The translations under genes were made by a program, and so were the position numbers. The notes beneath the pieces were generated by a model, which was given only the letters and a program-made list of their open reading frames with translations, was not told the origin of the DNA and did no database searches. A stretch of DNA of 17,065 nt from Myxococcales bacterium (GTDB lineage: Bacteria > Myxococcota > Polyangia > Polyangiales > Polyangiaceae), in contig JAGQIY010000107.1 in NCBI GenBank assembly GCA_020430865.1, forward strand, positions 1-17,065. Reading direction: 5' to 3'. This document shows positions 16,045 through 17,065 of the stretch, one piece after another. Position 1 is the first letter of the stretch. Each line of letters starts with the position of its first letter.

Positions 16045-17065
16045 ATGAGACGTTCGGTCATTGGCACTAGGCTCTTGGTACTGCTATCACCGCTGGCCGC
16101 GTGTGCTCCCGACAGGCGTTCGCCAGCGTCGGTCGCCCCCCCTGCGCGGGCCGTGTCACCAGTGGCCGAGGCTCCCGCTGCCCTCCCTCGCCGCTTGCCA
16201 TGCCTGGACCCGGAGTTCGCCAAGCAAAGCGTCGCCTACTCGGGCGCGTCGGAGCGGGAGATGTGGGCCTGCTATGGGGAGCCGTGGGGCGACGCCGCCG
16301 CTTGCGCGTTCTGGGACGCCCACGGCGATATTATCCGCACAGAAACGTATCACAAGGTCCCTGGTGTCCTGCGGAGCGGGACGGCCCTGCAGCCGCAAGC
16401 AGACCCGACGCTCAGCGTGAGAGCGAACGGGAATCAGCTCGAGCTATGCGACGAGTCGCGGCGCAGCTGCGACGCGTTCACTACCCAGTTCCCGGTGATG
16501 GATCCAGCTGGCGTCGCCGCCGCACGCTCTCCCGACGGAAACCGAGCACTGCTGCTGAGCCCAGTCGACAGCAAGGGCATCGGGAAGTACCAGGTGCAAG
16601 CGACGCTCCTCGAGTATCCAGCGCCGACCGCCACGCAGGCCGGGGTCCTCCAACACAGCGCGGTGTCGACGCATGCGTTCGAAGGCTTTGGTCTGTGGTC
16701 CGCGCTCTGGCCAGGCCGGTTTGCGATCCTGGCCGCCCTGCGCTGCTGCGGACCTGACGGCGTCACGCTGTTGGTCGACCCGGAGACTGCTGGGTGGCGG
16801 GTGCTCCACGGCTATCGGGGCAGCGTCACGCCGCTGGGTGGCTCCGAGTACCTGGTGATCGACGACAAGCGGGTCTCGTTCCTCGACATCGACACTGGAG
16901 AGCTCACCCCGGGCCCCACCCTCCCCGGCACGCTCCCGGATGACCCGACGGCCGTGCTGGCCGCCGCGATCCGTCCAGCCCGCTCCGCGACTTTCCTCGC
17001 CGTGGCCTTTCCGCCCGCGCTGATCCGCCTGGAGCACCGCCGAGTCGCCCGGCTTCAGGGCGTCC
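16045..17065 (+). CDS. Lipoprotein of unknown function, 3' end outside window
   Basis: The frame is open from ATG 16045 to the window edge, giving 340 residues without a stop. GGGGAT lies a few bases upstream as a ribosome binding site. The N-terminus is a lipoprotein signal: MRRS, a hydrophobic LLVLLSPLAAC with lipobox LAAC and Cys20, then an Ala/Pro/Ser-rich tether to about residue 50. The mature part begins PCLDPEF and carries several further Cys (MWACYGEPW, AACAFWD, ELCDESRRSC, LRCCGPDG), possibly disulfide-bonded in the periplasm. ARSPDGNRALLLSP and later repeats of hydrophobic strand plus D/G turn (for example EYLVIDDKRVSFLDIDTGE) suggest a beta-propeller-like fold. I recognise no family. 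Confidence 0.75.
   Translation, partial: MRRSVIGTRLLVLLSPLAACAPDRRSPASVAPPARAVSPVAEAPAALPRRLPCLDPEFAKQSVAYSGASEREMWACYGEPWGDAAACAFWDAHGDIIRTETYHKVPGVLRSGTALQPQADPTLSVRANGNQLELCDESRRSCDAFTTQFPVMDPAGVAAARSPDGNRALLLSPVDSKGIGKYQVQATLLEYPAPTATQAGVLQHSAVSTHAFEGFGLWSALWPGRFAILAALRCCGPDGVTLLVDPETAGWRVLHGYRGSVTPLGGSEYLVIDDKRVSFLDIDTGELTPGPTLPGTLPDDPTAVLAAAIRPARSATFLAVAFPPALIRLEHRRVARLQGV

Overview
The window is GC-rich DNA with dense coding and strong G/C bias at third codon positions. Gly/Ala-rich lipoprotein tethers, large secreted proteins of unknown role and the gene content suggest a myxobacterium (Myxococcota, perhaps Polyangiales). That assignment is an inference from style, not from a marker gene.

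Layout. (1) About 1-4024, minus strand: a SUKH (SMI1/KNR4) protein, a DUF3025 protein, a conserved gene of unknown function overlapping it, a 103-residue orphan, and a lipoprotein with the copper-ligand set of the PHM/DBM ascorbate-dependent monooxygenases. (2) 4025-4259: a divergent, unusually AT-rich promoter region. (3) 4260-13514, plus strand: a branched-chain amino acid cluster ordered marR-like regulator, leuC, leuD, leuA, leuB, ilvB, ilvN, ilvC, closed by a strong stem-loop at 13534-13575. (4) 13762-17065: a secreted beta-barrel-like protein, a decayed DUF4328-like fragment, an ABHD18-like alpha/beta hydrolase on the minus strand, and the start of another lipoprotein that runs off the right edge.

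How the cluster works. IlvB/IlvN make acetolactate from pyruvate and IlvC converts it to dihydroxyisovalerate. LeuA, LeuC/LeuD and LeuB then take 2-ketoisovalerate to 2-ketoisocaproate. ilvD and ilvE are absent from the window and must lie elsewhere. Most junctions are tight: 2-nt gap marR/leuC, 4-nt overlap leuC/leuD, 34-nt gap leuA/leuB, 25-nt overlap leuB/ilvB, 4-nt overlap ilvB/ilvN, 73-nt gap ilvN/ilvC. The exception is the 440-nt leuD-leuA gap.

The most interesting signal is that 440-nt gap. It holds a chain of inverted repeats, including a perfect 10-bp stem (7111-7120/7139-7148), and ends in a hairpin that pairs the leuA Shine-Dalgarno sequence. It looks like a structured leader RNA controlling leuA, the committed step of leucine synthesis, and matches no leader class that I recognise. 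Second is the MarR-type regulator built into the front of the operon. No rRNA, tRNA, insertion sequence or CRISPR array was seen.
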